From Marinoscillum luteum (GTDB lineage Bacteria > Bacteroidota > Bacteroidia > Cytophagales > Cyclobacteriaceae): a DNA stretch of 64,000 nucleotides. Numbering within the stretch: position 1 is the stretch's first letter; the number at the start of each line of letters is the position of its first letter. The DNA lies in assembly GCF_044005705.1 (NCBI RefSeq), contig NZ_JBIPKE010000020.1:186001-250000 (forward strand). The letters are read 5' to 3'. Positions 35,527 through 43,317 of this stretch are shown here, piece by piece. The position numbers and the translations under genes are program-made. Under the pieces are notes generated by a model. It worked only from the letters and a program-made list of their open reading frames with translations. It was not told where the DNA came from and did no database searches.

Positions 35527-37506
35527 TTATTCCAACAGGTGGAACCGAATGGCCTGCCCTCCACCCGGAGCCAGATTGAGGTCGATGCTTTGGGTAGAAG
35601 TCACTTCCTTTCGGTCAATGGAAATCTCCAGTGGGTTATCTTCCATACTGGCGGATGGACCATCTGCATACATTTCTGCTATGTACCTGCGACCGGGCAG
35701 TAAAAAATCCAGCTTTACGGGCAATGACTTTGGGTTTTCATCGGTTGTGCTCCCCAGATACCAGTCGTCACTGTGTCGATCTTTCCTTACCACAGTGATG
35801 AAGTCTCCTATTTTGGCATTCAACACCCGGGTTTCTTCCCAGTCAGTAGGCACATCGCGGATAAACTGCAGTGCAGGATGTCCGATGTAGTTTTCGGGTA
35901 AATCTGCAGCCATCTGCCATGGACTATAGATGGTTACATAAAGGGCCAGTTGTTTGGCCAATGTCGTGTGTACTCTATGTCCCGGATTGGAGGGAATCAG
36001 GATATCGAATATTCCGGGTGTATAGTCCATAGGACCCGCCAGACACCTGGTGAAAGGCAATATCACCGTATGTTCCGGCGGGTTTCCCGCGCTCCACGCT
36101 TCATACTCCGCACCACGGGCACCCTCCCGGGTCATCAGGTTCGGATAAGTTCTTCTCAGCCCGGTAGCCTTCACGGGTTCATGGATATCCAAAGCAATCT
36201 GGTGGGCAGCAGCCATCTCCAGCACTCGTTGATAATGGCGTACCATGAATTGGCCCTGGTGGTGCTCCCCATTCGGTCTTCTTGTTACGTAGCCTGTTTT
36301 GAGGCTATGAACTCCATATTTTTGATAATAGGCAAATGCATCCGGAAGCTGACGCTCATAATTGATGATGTTACCACCAGTCTCATGATGACCAATAAGC
36401 CCAACACCCCGCTCACGCGCATACTCCGTAAGCTCTTCAATGTCAAAGTCAGGATAAGGACGCATAAACTCAAATCGACCCTCACTCCAGTCATAGTCCC
36501 AGCCTTCATTCCAACCCTCTACGAGTACCCCTGAAAGATCATTTTCAGCAGCGAAATCGATGTATTTTTTCACATTAGCTGTTGCAGCTCCATGATTTGG
36601 CCCCTGACTCCATGTGTACTTATTCAGGTGCATCGCCCACCATATCCCATTGTATTTACCTGGGGTTATATAGGACAAGTCCTCCAGCCGGTTAGGCTCA
36701 TTTAGATTTAGAATCAGATAGGAAGTAATGAGATCACCGACCTTTTCTGCAATCTGAATCGTTCTCCAGGGTGTATTGAACGGGGCACTTACTTCAGCTT
36801 TGATACCGGAAGCCCAGGGCACCAGGTCACAACTGAGCAGCTGTCCGGATGGCTCCAGAGTCATGGCCGGATAATTCACCAGAGCTGCTTCATGAATACT
36901 TACAAACAGGTCATCCTCATATTCCATTGTGAGCGGAGTATGTACCTTTTCACTGAGCTCGCTCAAAGGGTCATTGGAAAACAAAAATTCAGAATCTATC
37001 TCATCTCCGTATGCAGGAATCCACCATGCGCTCATGTTCTTGGCCATGATAAAGCCAGTAAGCTCGCCAGTGATCACAAAGTCCGTCAGATGGGGTTGCT
37101 CTGGAAACTCATACCTAAAGCCAAGTCCATCATCATACACCTTAAAGGTGATCTTCAATAAGCGCTGAAGATCTGATTTTTCCTGAAGGGTAATGGTTAT
37201 CCCATTGTAATGGTTTCGAATGTTCTTCACCTCGCCCCAAGGCTGAGACCAGGTTTCGTCAAGCGTGAATTCGTTGATCTTGACTATTTTGAAATTACCC
37301 GTCAGAGATGGTTCATCCTGCAACTCAAACCCCAAGGGAGATTCAAGTACCACTGCTTCTCCATCACGCTTTACTTCATAAAATGGAACATCATTATTAA
37401 TTCTGAAAATAACCTGTAGTCTGCCGTTTGGAGAAGAGATGATGATGTCAGACGAACATCCACCTAAAAGAAATAGTAAACAAATTCCTGTAATAATGAT
37501 CTTCAC
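35527..37506 (-). CDS. susB: GH97 alpha-glucosidase, SusB type
   Basis: This family 97 enzyme cleaves glucose from maltooligosaccharides in the periplasm or at the surface. The 659-residue protein has a lipoprotein signal (LLFLLGGC, Cys near 17), an N-terminal beta-sandwich and a barrel. In the barrel, Glu375 (HHETGG), Glu443 (DIHEPVKATG) and Glu467 (GARGAEYEAW) show the spacing of the base and acid residues of the inverting enzyme SusB (68 and 24 residues). The retaining alpha-galactosidase subgroup has Asp in the corresponding nucleophile region, so an alpha-glucosidase is favoured. The start is GTG at 37506. It heads the PUL 2 operon, as susB does in Bacteroides thetaiotaomicron. Confidence 0.93.
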   Translation of the reverse strand: MKIIITGICLLFLLGGCSSDIIISSPNGRLQVIFRINNDVPFYEVKRDGEAVVLESPLGFELQDEPSLTGNFKIVKINEFTLDETWSQPWGEVKNIRNHYNGITITLQEKSDLQRLLKITFKVYDDGLGFRYEFPEQPHLTDFVITGELTGFIMAKNMSAWWIPAYGDEIDSEFLFSNDPLSELSEKVHTPLTMEYEDDLFVSIHEAALVNYPAMTLEPSGQLLSCDLVPWASGIKAEVSAPFNTPWRTIQIAEKVGDLITSYLILNLNEPNRLEDLSYITPGKYNGIWWAMHLNKYTWSQGPNHGAATANVKKYIDFAAENDLSGVLVEGWNEGWDYDWSEGRFEFMRPYPDFDIEELTEYARERGVGLIGHHETGGNIINYERQLPDAFAYYQKYGVHSLKTGYVTRRPNGEHHQGQFMVRHYQRVLEMAAAHQIALDIHEPVKATGLRRTYPNLMTREGARGAEYEAWSAGNPPEHTVILPFTRCLAGPMDYTPGIFDILIPSNPGHRVHTTLAKQLALYVTIYSPWQMAADLPENYIGHPALQFIRDVPTDWEETRVLNAKIGDFITVVRKDRHSDDWYLGSTTDENPKSLPVKLDFLLPGRRYIAEMYADGPSASMEDNPLEISIDRKEVTSTQSIDLNLAPGGGQAIRFHLLE

Positions 37507-37540
37507 TCTTTGTCAGTTTTGGGTTAATCAAAAAATGTAT

Positions 37541-37556
37541 CTGGCTCCGGAACCAG
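37541..37556. promoter_or_regulatory. 16-bp near-palindrome upstream of the starch operon
   Basis: CTGGCTCCGGAACCAG is palindromic except for one symmetric pair that can wobble. It lies 35-50 bp upstream of the GTG start of the first PUL 2 gene. It is an operator or leader-hairpin candidate for the locus regulator. Confidence 0.4.
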
Positions 37557-37794
37557 GGTGATTTGACTGCCGGTGATACACTTGACAAAAGAGTTTTACT
37601 TACAAGAGATTCTCAAAAAAGAAGTGTTGGATATAGAAAATAAACGAGGTTTAAATCTTTTAAAAACCTGAAAAACAGACAGATAACAGCTTAGACTAAT
37701 TCTGAAAATATAAATACCATATAGCCTTAACCGTGGTGCATCATCGATCCAATATAAGTGACGAGGCTTGAGATAATTATCTCGATGGGATTTG

Positions 37795-38403
37795 TTAGAG
37801 GGAATTGGATTTGAACTGCATCAAAATCGTTTTCTTGAATACCCTGGTGAAACGTGAGTTTGTCGGGTAGCTCCTTTTTGGGGTGACATTATTAAACACA
37901 AGTGCAACCACGAAGAGAATCATCGTTCCGCTGAAAACGGGAAATACCACATAGAGCCATCCCAGATCCAAAATACGCTCAGAACCAATGACCGCAATAA
38001 GGGCTGTGGCTCCACCCGGAGGGTGCATCGTTTTTGTGATTTGCATGCAAATAATCGATAGTGCCACCGCTAAAGGAGCTCCAAGCGAAATATTGCTACC
38101 AAAAACCTGACTGATAGCCACTCCAATACAAGCCGACAACACATGGCCACCAATGAGATTTCTTGGCTGAGCCAGCGGACTCTGGATAGCCCCATAGATC
38201 AGTACACCTGATGCTCCAAACGAACCAATCAAAAAAACACCATCCTCTCCTGCAAAATGAACACCCTGGGCCCAGGCAATCAGACCTATGCCGACAAATG
38301 AGCCCACAAAAGACCACATATGCTCATGCCAGTCTACAAGGGTTTCTTTATAAATCACATACTTCACCACTCTGAAGTTTCTTTTTATCCTTTTGCTCAC
38401 CAT
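37795..38403 (-). CDS. HPP-family integral membrane protein
   Basis: The product of about 202 residues is an HPP-family protein, named for its His-Pro-Pro motif, seen here as MHPPGGATALIAVIGS. Four hydrophobic helices are visible (WSFVGSFVGIGLIAWAQG; DGVFLIGSFGASGVLIYGA; HVLSACIGVAISQVFG; WLYVVFPVFSGTMILFVVALVFN). Some members have been linked to nitrite transport in chloroplasts, but the substrate here is unknown. The start at 38403 (ATG) replaces an in-frame TTG further upstream. The gene is divergent from the LysR gene across 129 bp, the usual layout for a LysR regulator and its target. Confidence 0.85.
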   Translation of the reverse strand: MVSKRIKRNFRVVKYVIYKETLVDWHEHMWSFVGSFVGIGLIAWAQGVHFAGEDGVFLIGSFGASGVLIYGAIQSPLAQPRNLIGGHVLSACIGVAISQVFGSNISLGAPLAVALSIICMQITKTMHPPGGATALIAVIGSERILDLGWLYVVFPVFSGTMILFVVALVFNNVTPKRSYPTNSRFTRVFKKTILMQFKSNSL

Positions 38404-38520
38404 CCCGTGTCTTTGAGCCTGCAAAAGTATCCGAGTTTACAGCAAAGTGGTTTCTCTAAAACTGAACAATATTTGACCCGACCCTGAAATTTAATCATCA
38501 TAACACATCCCCGAATTTCA

Positions 38521-38528
38521 TATTTTTG
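38521..38528 (+). promoter_or_regulatory. -7 box (TATTTTTG) at the LysR start
   Basis: TATTTTTG fits the Bacteroidota TAnnTTTG box and ends only 4 bp before the ATG at 38533. If used, it would give a nearly leaderless mRNA. No -33 element is visible, so the match may be fortuitous. Confidence 0.3.
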
Positions 38529-38532
38529 AAGT

Positions 38533-39477
38533 ATGGAACTCAAGCACTTCAGACTCATCAAAGCCATCGCTGACGAGGGTAACATTGCCAATTCGGCGGA
38601 AAGACTTTTTCTCACCCAATCTGCCTTAAGTCATCAACTCCGTTCGGTTGAAGAGAATCTGGGTGTTAAAATCTTCATCAGAAACCGAAAAGAATGGGAA
38701 CTCACTGAAGAAGGTCAGGAGCTCTATCATTTGGCCACTTCAGTATTGAATTCAGTCGATAAAAAACTCATGCAGATTAAACATTTCAGCCAAAGTACCG
38801 GAGGAAACATTAAAGCGGGCAGCGAATGCTACTCGTTCTATTTACTCTTTCCATCCTTTCTCCAAAGAATGTCCGCTTTGTATCCTCAGATCTCCATTGA
38901 TCTCAACTTTGACGCCACCCACCAACCCTTATCAAAGCTTCTTTCGTATGAGGTGGACATAGCGATGGTCACCCGCCAACCTGGTTTGGAGTCTTTGTCC
39001 AGTGTGGAAGTATTGCAGGACGAGCTATTTGCTGTCATGCACAAGGAAAATCCTTTGAGCCAAAGGGAATATCTTGAAGCCAGGGACTTCACTGATCAGC
39101 ATTTACTCATCCATTCCTTTCCTCTGGAGACTGTTTCTGTATATGAAACCTATCTCAAGCCCAATGATGTGCTGCCAAAGAAGATCAGTGCCATCCCACT
39201 AACAGAAGTCAGTCTGGAAATGATCAATGCCAACATGGGGATTACCTGCATTCCCAAATGGACCCTCAAACACGTCATTTACCAAAAAGAACTCGTATTC
39301 AAACCCATTAGTAGAAATGGATTAAAACGCTCACTATTCCTGGTCATGAGAAATGAAGATCTTTCTAAAAAGCACTTCACTGACTTTATTTGCAATTTTG
39401 AGGAGACTATTGCACAAGAATTTCCCGAAAACAGGGTGACGGACAAACCGGTGCGGGAAATGAGTTTCAATCAATAA
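38533..39477 (+). CDS. LysR-family transcriptional regulator
   Basis: A 314-residue LysR-type regulator. The N-terminal winged helix-turn-helix (residues 1-60) has the classic form HFRLIKAIADEGNIANSAERLFLTQSALSHQLRSVEENLGVKIFIRN. It is followed by a linker helix and a periplasmic-binding-like effector domain (IKAGSECYSFYLLFPSFLQ, YEVDIAMVTRQPG, ISAIPLTEVSLEMINANMGI), a layout resembling MetR. It probably regulates the divergent HPP membrane protein and itself. The effector is unknown. Its 3' end is 3 bp from the end of the convergent TPR/HTH regulator. Confidence 0.93.
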   Translation: MELKHFRLIKAIADEGNIANSAERLFLTQSALSHQLRSVEENLGVKIFIRNRKEWELTEEGQELYHLATSVLNSVDKKLMQIKHFSQSTGGNIKAGSECYSFYLLFPSFLQRMSALYPQISIDLNFDATHQPLSKLLSYEVDIAMVTRQPGLESLSSVEVLQDELFAVMHKENPLSQREYLEARDFTDQHLLIHSFPLETVSVYETYLKPNDVLPKKISAIPLTEVSLEMINANMGITCIPKWTLKHVIYQKELVFKPISRNGLKRSLFLVMRNEDLSKKHFTDFICNFEETIAQEFPENRVTDKPVREMSFNQ

Positions 39478-39480
39478 TCG

Positions 39481-41112
39481 CTAGGTAGCTTCTATCTCCA
39501 TGATCCTCTGCTCAAACTCATCATTGGGGATCAGTGCCTTACTCTTCACGCGATTTTTGTAAGCGTAAATCGTATTAACAGAGTACCCTAAAATTTTGGC
39601 CAGTTTATCACTGTCAGATATGCCCATCCTGATCAAAGCAAAAATGCGCAGCTCAGTGTTTAGTAGCTGGTCATTTTCCAATTTGACCTGATCTACTTCA
39701 CTGAAGTAGGAGTTAAAAGTGGCTACAAAGTCCGGGAAAAGCTTAAGAAACACCTTATCAAAACTATAATATAACTCCTCCCGCTCCTTTTTAAGATCAA
39801 TTCTGCTCATCACAAACCTGATCTCTTCATACTTTTTAGAAATTAACTTTTGATCCACTGAGCGTTTAAACTTTTCGATTTTTTCGATGTATTCTGAGTT
39901 GATATTGAAGTAATAACCCAAGTATTCCTCTTTGATCTTATTGGCCTCTGAAAGCATGCCATTTGCAGCAGTCAGGTTTTCATTGGTCTGTCGTATTACC
40001 AGATCCTGCCTCCTCAGCTTTCGGAATTGAAAAAGCGTACTCAATGCAAAAATGATGGTAAGAACAGAGAGGATGGTCAGACCTATAGAATACCCCAAAA
40101 GGGTTTTGCGCTGATTGTCGATATAATTGAGCCGGGATGCAGCAATAACAGGCAAGATAGCCCCTACTTCACTTTTACGCTGCTTAGCACCATAAAAAAT
40201 AGCGTCATCCATACTTTGGTTGATGTACTTATAGGCTTCCTCAACCTGACCATACATATATAAAAGCTCGGCCAACCGGGTCATTGCCAGGGTTTCTTTG
40301 GTAGCCGACTGGATGTCAGAGATACAGGCATCCACCAGTAGGTTAATAGCCTGAGTGGTATCCCCCAGTTTCAGGTGGAGATAACTCAAAGTGGAAGCTG
40401 TAATAGCAAATTGATGAGTCGTAAGTTTGAGGCCACCATCCAGCAGCTTATTCAAATACTTAATCGCCTCATCAGATCTCTGCTCACGAAGGTTATGAAG
40501 GCCTTTTAGGTAAAGAAAATTATATGATTCCGGATCGGACAGATTGGTAGCAAAGTCGATGTACTTATCCGCCATTCTTATATAAATCTCGCAGTAATTG
40601 GCGTCTTTGTTATAGTCACAATTATCATAAAGCGCACGAGCCATCAACGCATAGTATTCCAATTTATTTGGCTCGGTCAAATCACTGATCCTGACGGTAT
40701 TGAGGGTATCAAAGGTTTCCTTAAACATACCAGCAGAGAGTGTAATGAAACCCATCTGTGTCTTGGCATAACCAATTCGATCCGGGTCATTCATTTGATA
40801 ACCAAGGTTAATCAGACGCTTGGCGTAGCCAAAAGCGGAATCATAGATAAAGCTGCGGTATTGATTATAAAGTGCATCATTGATCTCAAATTTCACTTCC
40901 AGACTGGCATTGGGATTGGCCCTCAATCTCTTTTTGAGTCTCAAGATCACATCCTGCTTCTCTTTGACAAACTGTTCCTTATGACTTAGCGCTTCATCCA
41001 GTAATTGCAGCTGGGTAGGCTGCCGCTGAGCCACCAGGGTAAAGACTGCTAGCATGCACAAAATGCACAACAAACCTCTTAACCATAAGCTTGGGGTCTC
41101 ACTTGATCTCAT
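39481..41112 (-). CDS. Transmembrane TPR/helix-turn-helix regulator (DUF6377-like, SusR architecture)
   Basis: The 543-residue protein has a signal/anchor (LLCILCMLAVFTLVAQ), then a periplasmic region rich in TPR-like helical repeats (about 40-320; SYLHLKLGDTTQAINLLVDAC, RLAELLYMYGQVEEAYKYINQ). One membrane helix (YSIGLTILSVLTIIFALSTLF, about 340-360) and a coiled linker follow. The cytoplasmic C-terminus carries a LuxR-like helix-turn-helix (ELRIFALIRMGISDSDKLAKILGYSVNTIYAYKNRV). It resembles the DUF6377 family and the architecture described for SusR, the starch regulator of Bacteroides. It is on the same strand as PUL 2, 2 kb upstream. A role in sensing maltooligosaccharides is inference. 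Confidence 0.72.
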   Translation of the reverse strand: MRSSETPSLWLRGLLCILCMLAVFTLVAQRQPTQLQLLDEALSHKEQFVKEKQDVILRLKKRLRANPNASLEVKFEINDALYNQYRSFIYDSAFGYAKRLINLGYQMNDPDRIGYAKTQMGFITLSAGMFKETFDTLNTVRISDLTEPNKLEYYALMARALYDNCDYNKDANYCEIYIRMADKYIDFATNLSDPESYNFLYLKGLHNLREQRSDEAIKYLNKLLDGGLKLTTHQFAITASTLSYLHLKLGDTTQAINLLVDACISDIQSATKETLAMTRLAELLYMYGQVEEAYKYINQSMDDAIFYGAKQRKSEVGAILPVIAASRLNYIDNQRKTLLGYSIGLTILSVLTIIFALSTLFQFRKLRRQDLVIRQTNENLTAANGMLSEANKIKEEYLGYYFNINSEYIEKIEKFKRSVDQKLISKKYEEIRFVMSRIDLKKEREELYYSFDKVFLKLFPDFVATFNSYFSEVDQVKLENDQLLNTELRIFALIRMGISDSDKLAKILGYSVNTIYAYKNRVKSKALIPNDEFEQRIMEIEAT

Positions 41113-41180
41113 TTGGTGCTAAAGCTAACCAAATTTCAGGTTTACCTTTTTATACCACCTCTTCAGCTTCCAGAATAATC

Positions 41181-41213
41181 CAAAAAAAAAGCGGCTCAAT
41201 CAGAGCCGCTTTT
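41181..41213 (-). terminator. Terminator after the ferredoxin gene
   Basis: A 7-bp stem GCGGCTC/GAGCCGC with a 5-nt loop begins just 10 bp past the ferredoxin stop. On the minus strand it is followed by nine T. This is a strong rho-independent terminator. Confidence 0.88.
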
Positions 41214-41222
41214 GTAATGTAT

Positions 41223-41567
41223 CTAAACGTGTAACCACTCTTTCTTAGCGGTCAGCTCTTCTTCTGTTTCTTCGTAATCAGGATCGGGAACACAACAATC
41301 CACAGGACAGACAGCGGCACACTGCGGTTCTTCATGAAAGCCCGTACACTCTGTACACTTTCCTGAAACGATGTAATAAAACTCGTCTGAAACAGGTTCC
41401 TGGGTTTCAGATCCGTCAATGACAGATCCATCCTCCATTTCTACCTCTTTCAGATCAGTACCGTCAGACCATTTCCATTCAACACCACCTTCATAGATGG
41501 CCGTGTTAGGGCATTCTGGTTCGCATGCACCACAATTGATGCATTCGTCTGTGATCATAATTGCCAT
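41223..41567 (-). CDS. Two [4Fe-4S] ferredoxin
   Basis: The 114-residue ferredoxin carries two [4Fe-4S] clusters and shuttles low-potential electrons in the cytoplasm. The first cluster motif is CINCGACEPECP and the second is CTECTGFHEEPQCAAVCPVDCC, which has the longer spacing found in the Chromatium-type (Allochromatium) 2[4Fe-4S] ferredoxins. A 35-residue acidic insert lies between the two motifs and an acidic tail follows. It is divergent from an acyl-CoA reductase across 82 bp. This raises, but does not prove, a link in lipid or reductant metabolism. Confidence 0.93.
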   Translation of the reverse strand: MAIMITDECINCGACEPECPNTAIYEGGVEWKWSDGTDLKEVEMEDGSVIDGSETQEPVSDEFYYIVSGKCTECTGFHEEPQCAAVCPVDCCVPDPDYEETEEELTAKKEWLHV

Positions 41568-41582
41568 TCTATCTACTATTTA

Positions 41583-41594
41583 TGTTGTACAACA
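41583..41594. promoter_or_regulatory. 12-bp perfect palindrome in a divergent promoter region
   Basis: TGTTGTACAACA is perfectly palindromic. It sits 16 bp from the ferredoxin start and 56 bp from the acyl-CoA reductase start, a natural place for a shared operator. No regulator gene is adjacent. Confidence 0.4.
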
Positions 41595-41617
41595 ACAGTG
41601 AACAAAATTATCTACAA

Positions 41618-41625
41618 TAAGTTTG
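41618..41625 (+). promoter_or_regulatory. -7 box TAAGTTTG for acyl-CoA reductase
   Basis: TAAGTTTG is a perfect TAnnTTTG match 24 bp upstream of the ATG at 41650. The -33 element is not clear at the normal spacing. Confidence 0.45.
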
Positions 41626-41649
41626 CGCACAAAAGTAACTGACAATTAA

Positions 41650-42648
41650 ATGACGTTATCAGAAAGAATTGAAGCATTTTCAATATTAGGGGATAAAATT
41701 CGGGCTATTTCCAACGATTCACTGGAGGAATATGCCAGAAGAGCTCAGTTGCACAACCAATGGTTCACCAAAGAAAATGTTTCGAGGGCCTTCGAAGGCA
41801 TTGCTTTTATGCTGAAAAAAGAGAAACTTCAGCAATGGCTGGAGCCTTATGAACCACTTTCTCCCGAGGTGCCAAAAATCACCGGAATCATCATGGCCGG
41901 AAACATCCCTATGGTAGGTTTTCACGACCTGCTTTCTGTGCTTGTCACTGGCCATTTCGCGGCCATCAAAACGAGTAGTCAGGACACCTATCTGGTAAAG
42001 CTCCTGATTGACTGGCTCCTGGAAATAGAGCCCAGATTTAAAAAAAACCTAGAAATACGAGAACGTCTGACGGCTATAGATGCGCTGATCGCCACTGGCA
42101 GTGACAATACCGCACGCTATTTTGAGTACTATTTTCGCAATCACCCCCGGGTAATTCGCAAAAACCGAACCTCTGTAGCCATACTGGATGGTAGCGAAAC
42201 GGAAACAGAGTTAAAAGCATTGGGGAAAGACATCTTCTGGTATTTCGGACTTGGGTGTAGAAATGTCTCAAAGGTTTTTGTACCCAGAAATTACGATCCG
42301 CGAGGCTTTTTTGAAGCCAACGAAGCGCTAAACTACCTGGGAGATCACAATAAATACCGCAACAATTACGACTATCACAAGTCCATCTTGCTGGTGAATG
42401 GAGTGAAGCACCTGGACAATGGTTTTTTGTTGTGGCAACCCTCTGAGGAGCTCGTCTCTCCTATTTCCATTCTATATGCAGAGGAATACGAGAACCTTGA
42501 AACGCTGAACACCAAACTAGCAGCCAATGCAGACAAGCTACAATGCATCGTAGGGAAGGGACATACGCCTTTTGGGCAAGCACAAACCCCTGAGGTTTGG
42601 GATTATGCAGACGGTGTGGATACGGTGGCGTTTTTAAAGGATCTTTAA
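41650..42648 (+). CDS. Acyl-CoA reductase (LuxC-like)
   Basis: The 332-residue protein matches the acyl-CoA reductase family related to LuxC, which reduces activated fatty acids to aldehydes with NADPH in a fold like aldehyde dehydrogenase. Visible features are GIIMAGNIPMVGFHDLLSVL for nucleotide binding, FAAIKTSSQDTYL, ALIATGSDNTARYFEYYF and FWYFGLGCRNVSKVFVP, which contains the probable catalytic Cys. The short C-terminal part ends in a VDTVAFLKDL motif. Such genes are common next to a ferredoxin in Cytophagales and Flavobacteria, but their cellular role there is poorly known. The partner acyl-transferase and synthetase of LuxCDE are absent, so bioluminescence is not implied. Confidence 0.87.
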   Translation: MTLSERIEAFSILGDKIRAISNDSLEEYARRAQLHNQWFTKENVSRAFEGIAFMLKKEKLQQWLEPYEPLSPEVPKITGIIMAGNIPMVGFHDLLSVLVTGHFAAIKTSSQDTYLVKLLIDWLLEIEPRFKKNLEIRERLTAIDALIATGSDNTARYFEYYFRNHPRVIRKNRTSVAILDGSETETELKALGKDIFWYFGLGCRNVSKVFVPRNYDPRGFFEANEALNYLGDHNKYRNNYDYHKSILLVNGVKHLDNGFLLWQPSEELVSPISILYAEEYENLETLNTKLAANADKLQCIVGKGHTPFGQAQTPEVWDYADGVDTVAFLKDL

Positions 42649-42701
42649 TAACTCTAGGATGTCAAGAGTTAGCTTGATCCGGAAATTACTATCTTTATTC
42701 T

Positions 42702-42914
42702 ATGGAATCTATCCGAATTGACATATTAAATCCTAAAGCCAAAAAGCTCCTTCAGGATTTGGCCGACTTGAACTTAATTGCCTTTCAGAGTAATGAAGAA
42801 TCCAACTTTTCAACTTTTTTAGAGAGGATCCGATCAAAGTCTGACTCTGAGCTTTCTTTGGAAGAGATATCCCTGGAAGTGAAACGTGTTCGGAAATCAA
42901 GAAATGATAAATAG
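42702..42914 (+). CDS. Antitoxin of a PIN-type toxin-antitoxin pair
   Basis: A 70-residue protein (MESIRIDILNPKAKKLLQDL at its start) precedes and overlaps the PIN toxin gene by 11 bp, the normal layout of a type II antitoxin. It has an N-terminal strand-helix part (about 1-25) and a charged C-terminal helix (SLEEISLEVKRVRKSRNDK) that would bind and block the toxin. No classic AbrB or ribbon-helix-helix motif is obvious, so DNA-binding autoregulation is unproven. The assignment rests mostly on its partner and on similarity to antitoxins of this group in Bacteroidota. Confidence 0.72.
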   Translation: MESIRIDILNPKAKKLLQDLADLNLIAFQSNEESNFSTFLERIRSKSDSELSLEEISLEVKRVRKSRNDK

Positions 42915-43317
42915 GGTTGTAGTCGATACAAACCTCTGGATTTCATTCCTAATTACTCGGAAATACTCCTTTCTCGAAACCCTTATCAATAGCAATAAGA
43001 TAAAATTGCTCTTTTCCTCTGAGTTGCTAACAGAATTTATTGAGGTAGCCAAAAGACCTAAATTCAAATCATATTTTGATGAATCCGATTTGGATAGAAT
43101 CCTTCAATTCATGAAAGAATTTTCTGAGCTCATTGAGATTCAGTCAGATGTACACCTTTGTCGTGATGAAAATGATGATTTCCTCATAAATCTATGCATC
43201 GACGGTCATGCCAACTACCTGCTTACAGGTGATCACGATCTTCTATCCATCGGAGCAATAAATAACACCAAAATCGTATCATATGGTGATTTCATGGAAG
43301 AAATGAGTCTTCACTAA
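42904..43317 (+). CDS. PIN-domain toxin ribonuclease
   Basis: The 137-residue PIN-domain protein is a probable Mg2+-dependent ribonuclease toxin. The acidic active-site residues are present: Asp8 (VVVDTNLWISFL), Glu44 (ELLTEFIEV), Asp91/Asp92 (DENDDFLINLC) and Asp110 (LLTGDHDLL). The ATG at 42904 overlaps the antitoxin stop region; a GTG at 42886 is an unlikely alternative. Its 3' end overlaps the end of the convergent pseudouridine synthase fragment by 26 bp. The pair probably acts as a plasmid-like or chromosomal stabilisation module. Confidence 0.87.
   Translation: MINRVVVDTNLWISFLITRKYSFLETLINSNKIKLLFSSELLTEFIEVAKRPKFKSYFDESDLDRILQFMKEFSELIEIQSDVHLCRDENDDFLINLCIDGHANYLLTGDHDLLSIGAINNTKIVSYGDFMEEMSLH

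Noticed and set aside
37770..37783. 14-bp perfect palindrome GAGATAATTATCTC downstream of the HPP gene
   Set aside because: It lies past the gene end with no T-tract and no loop for a hairpin; A/T-rich palindromes of this size can arise by chance.
41650..42648. Bioluminescence system, from the LuxC-like gene
   Set aside because: No luciferase, LuxD or LuxE gene is present, and this family is common in non-luminous Bacteroidota.
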